Positions 24,235-24,261 of a DNA stretch of 24,261 nt are shown here, in pieces. The stretch covers positions 1 to 24,261 of the forward strand of contig JAEWDX010000185.1 of NCBI GenBank assembly GCA_023389895.1. The letters run 5' to 3'. The stretch comes from Bacillota bacterium. GTDB lineage: Bacteria > Bacillota > Bacilli > Bacillales > Cytobacillaceae. The position numbers were made by a program, and so were the translations under genes. Under the pieces are notes generated by a model. It had not been told where the DNA came from and did not search any database. It saw nothing but the letters and a program-made list of their open reading frames with translations. Position 1 is the stretch's first letter. The number at the start of each line of letters is the position of its first letter.

Positions 24235-24261
24235 TCATTATAACGGGCTCCTTAGTGGAGA

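Noticed and set aside
1..24261. CRISPR arrays, tRNA or rRNA genes, toxin-antitoxin or phage-defence systems
   Set aside because: No regularly spaced repeats, cloverleaf-like sequences or known defence protein motifs were found on either strand.

Overview
The window is low-GC Firmicute DNA and almost certainly comes from a Bacillaceae member. It carries a sufD-sufS-sufU-sufB run, a YunC (DUF1805) homologue, and a LytH-type M23 peptidase divergent from lipA. All of these are close to their Bacillus subtilis counterparts, with AGGAGG-type ribosome binding sites and good sigma-A promoters. The species cannot be named from the sequence alone.

Layout. Positions 2-4218 hold the iron-sulfur assembly genes sufD (5' end cut by the window edge), sufS, sufU and sufB, closed by a hairpin terminator. 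Positions 4477-8400 hold small accessory genes: a GNAT acetyltransferase, a DUF4177 protein, a single-pass membrane peptide, and a CynX/NimT-type MFS transporter divergent from its probable LysR regulator. A scar of gene fragments follows, including a stub that looks like the start of a DUF72 (YunF-like) gene. Positions 8542-14276 (minus strand) hold a complete five-gene peptide/nickel-type ABC transporter: lipoprotein, two permeases and two ATPases. Its proteins look more like those of clostridia than of bacilli. Between the lipoprotein gene and the first permease gene lie a strong terminator hairpin and, directly behind it, a 373-nt remnant of a group II intron that has lost its reverse transcriptase. 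Positions 14489-15005 hold a small L,D-transpeptidase and a decapitated DUF2164 gene. Next come yunC and a HD-GYP protein (15183-16904), then a complete branched-chain amino acid ABC transporter livK-H-M-G-F (17239-21843) with its own promoter and an attenuator-like hairpin after livK. The window ends with lytH (minus) and lipA (plus), the latter preceded by a tiny overlapping upstream reading frame.

How the genes fit together. SufS removes sulfur from cysteine and SufU accepts it. SufB and SufD, with SufC outside the window, assemble clusters, and LipA at the other end is a two-cluster radical-SAM client of that pathway. Both ABC transporters share one design: an abundant lipoprotein gene first, then a terminator hairpin, then the membrane and ATPase genes. 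In the minus-strand transporter the hairpin served as the landing site of a group II intron.

I see no CRISPR array, tRNA, rRNA or clear defence system. Most of the window is ordinary housekeeping and transport. The points worth a second look are the intron remnant behind the terminator, the signs that the suf-yun-lipA neighbourhood has been cut and refilled (broken DUF72 and DUF2164 genes, foreign-looking transporter), the divergent LysR operator region, and the lipA leader frame.
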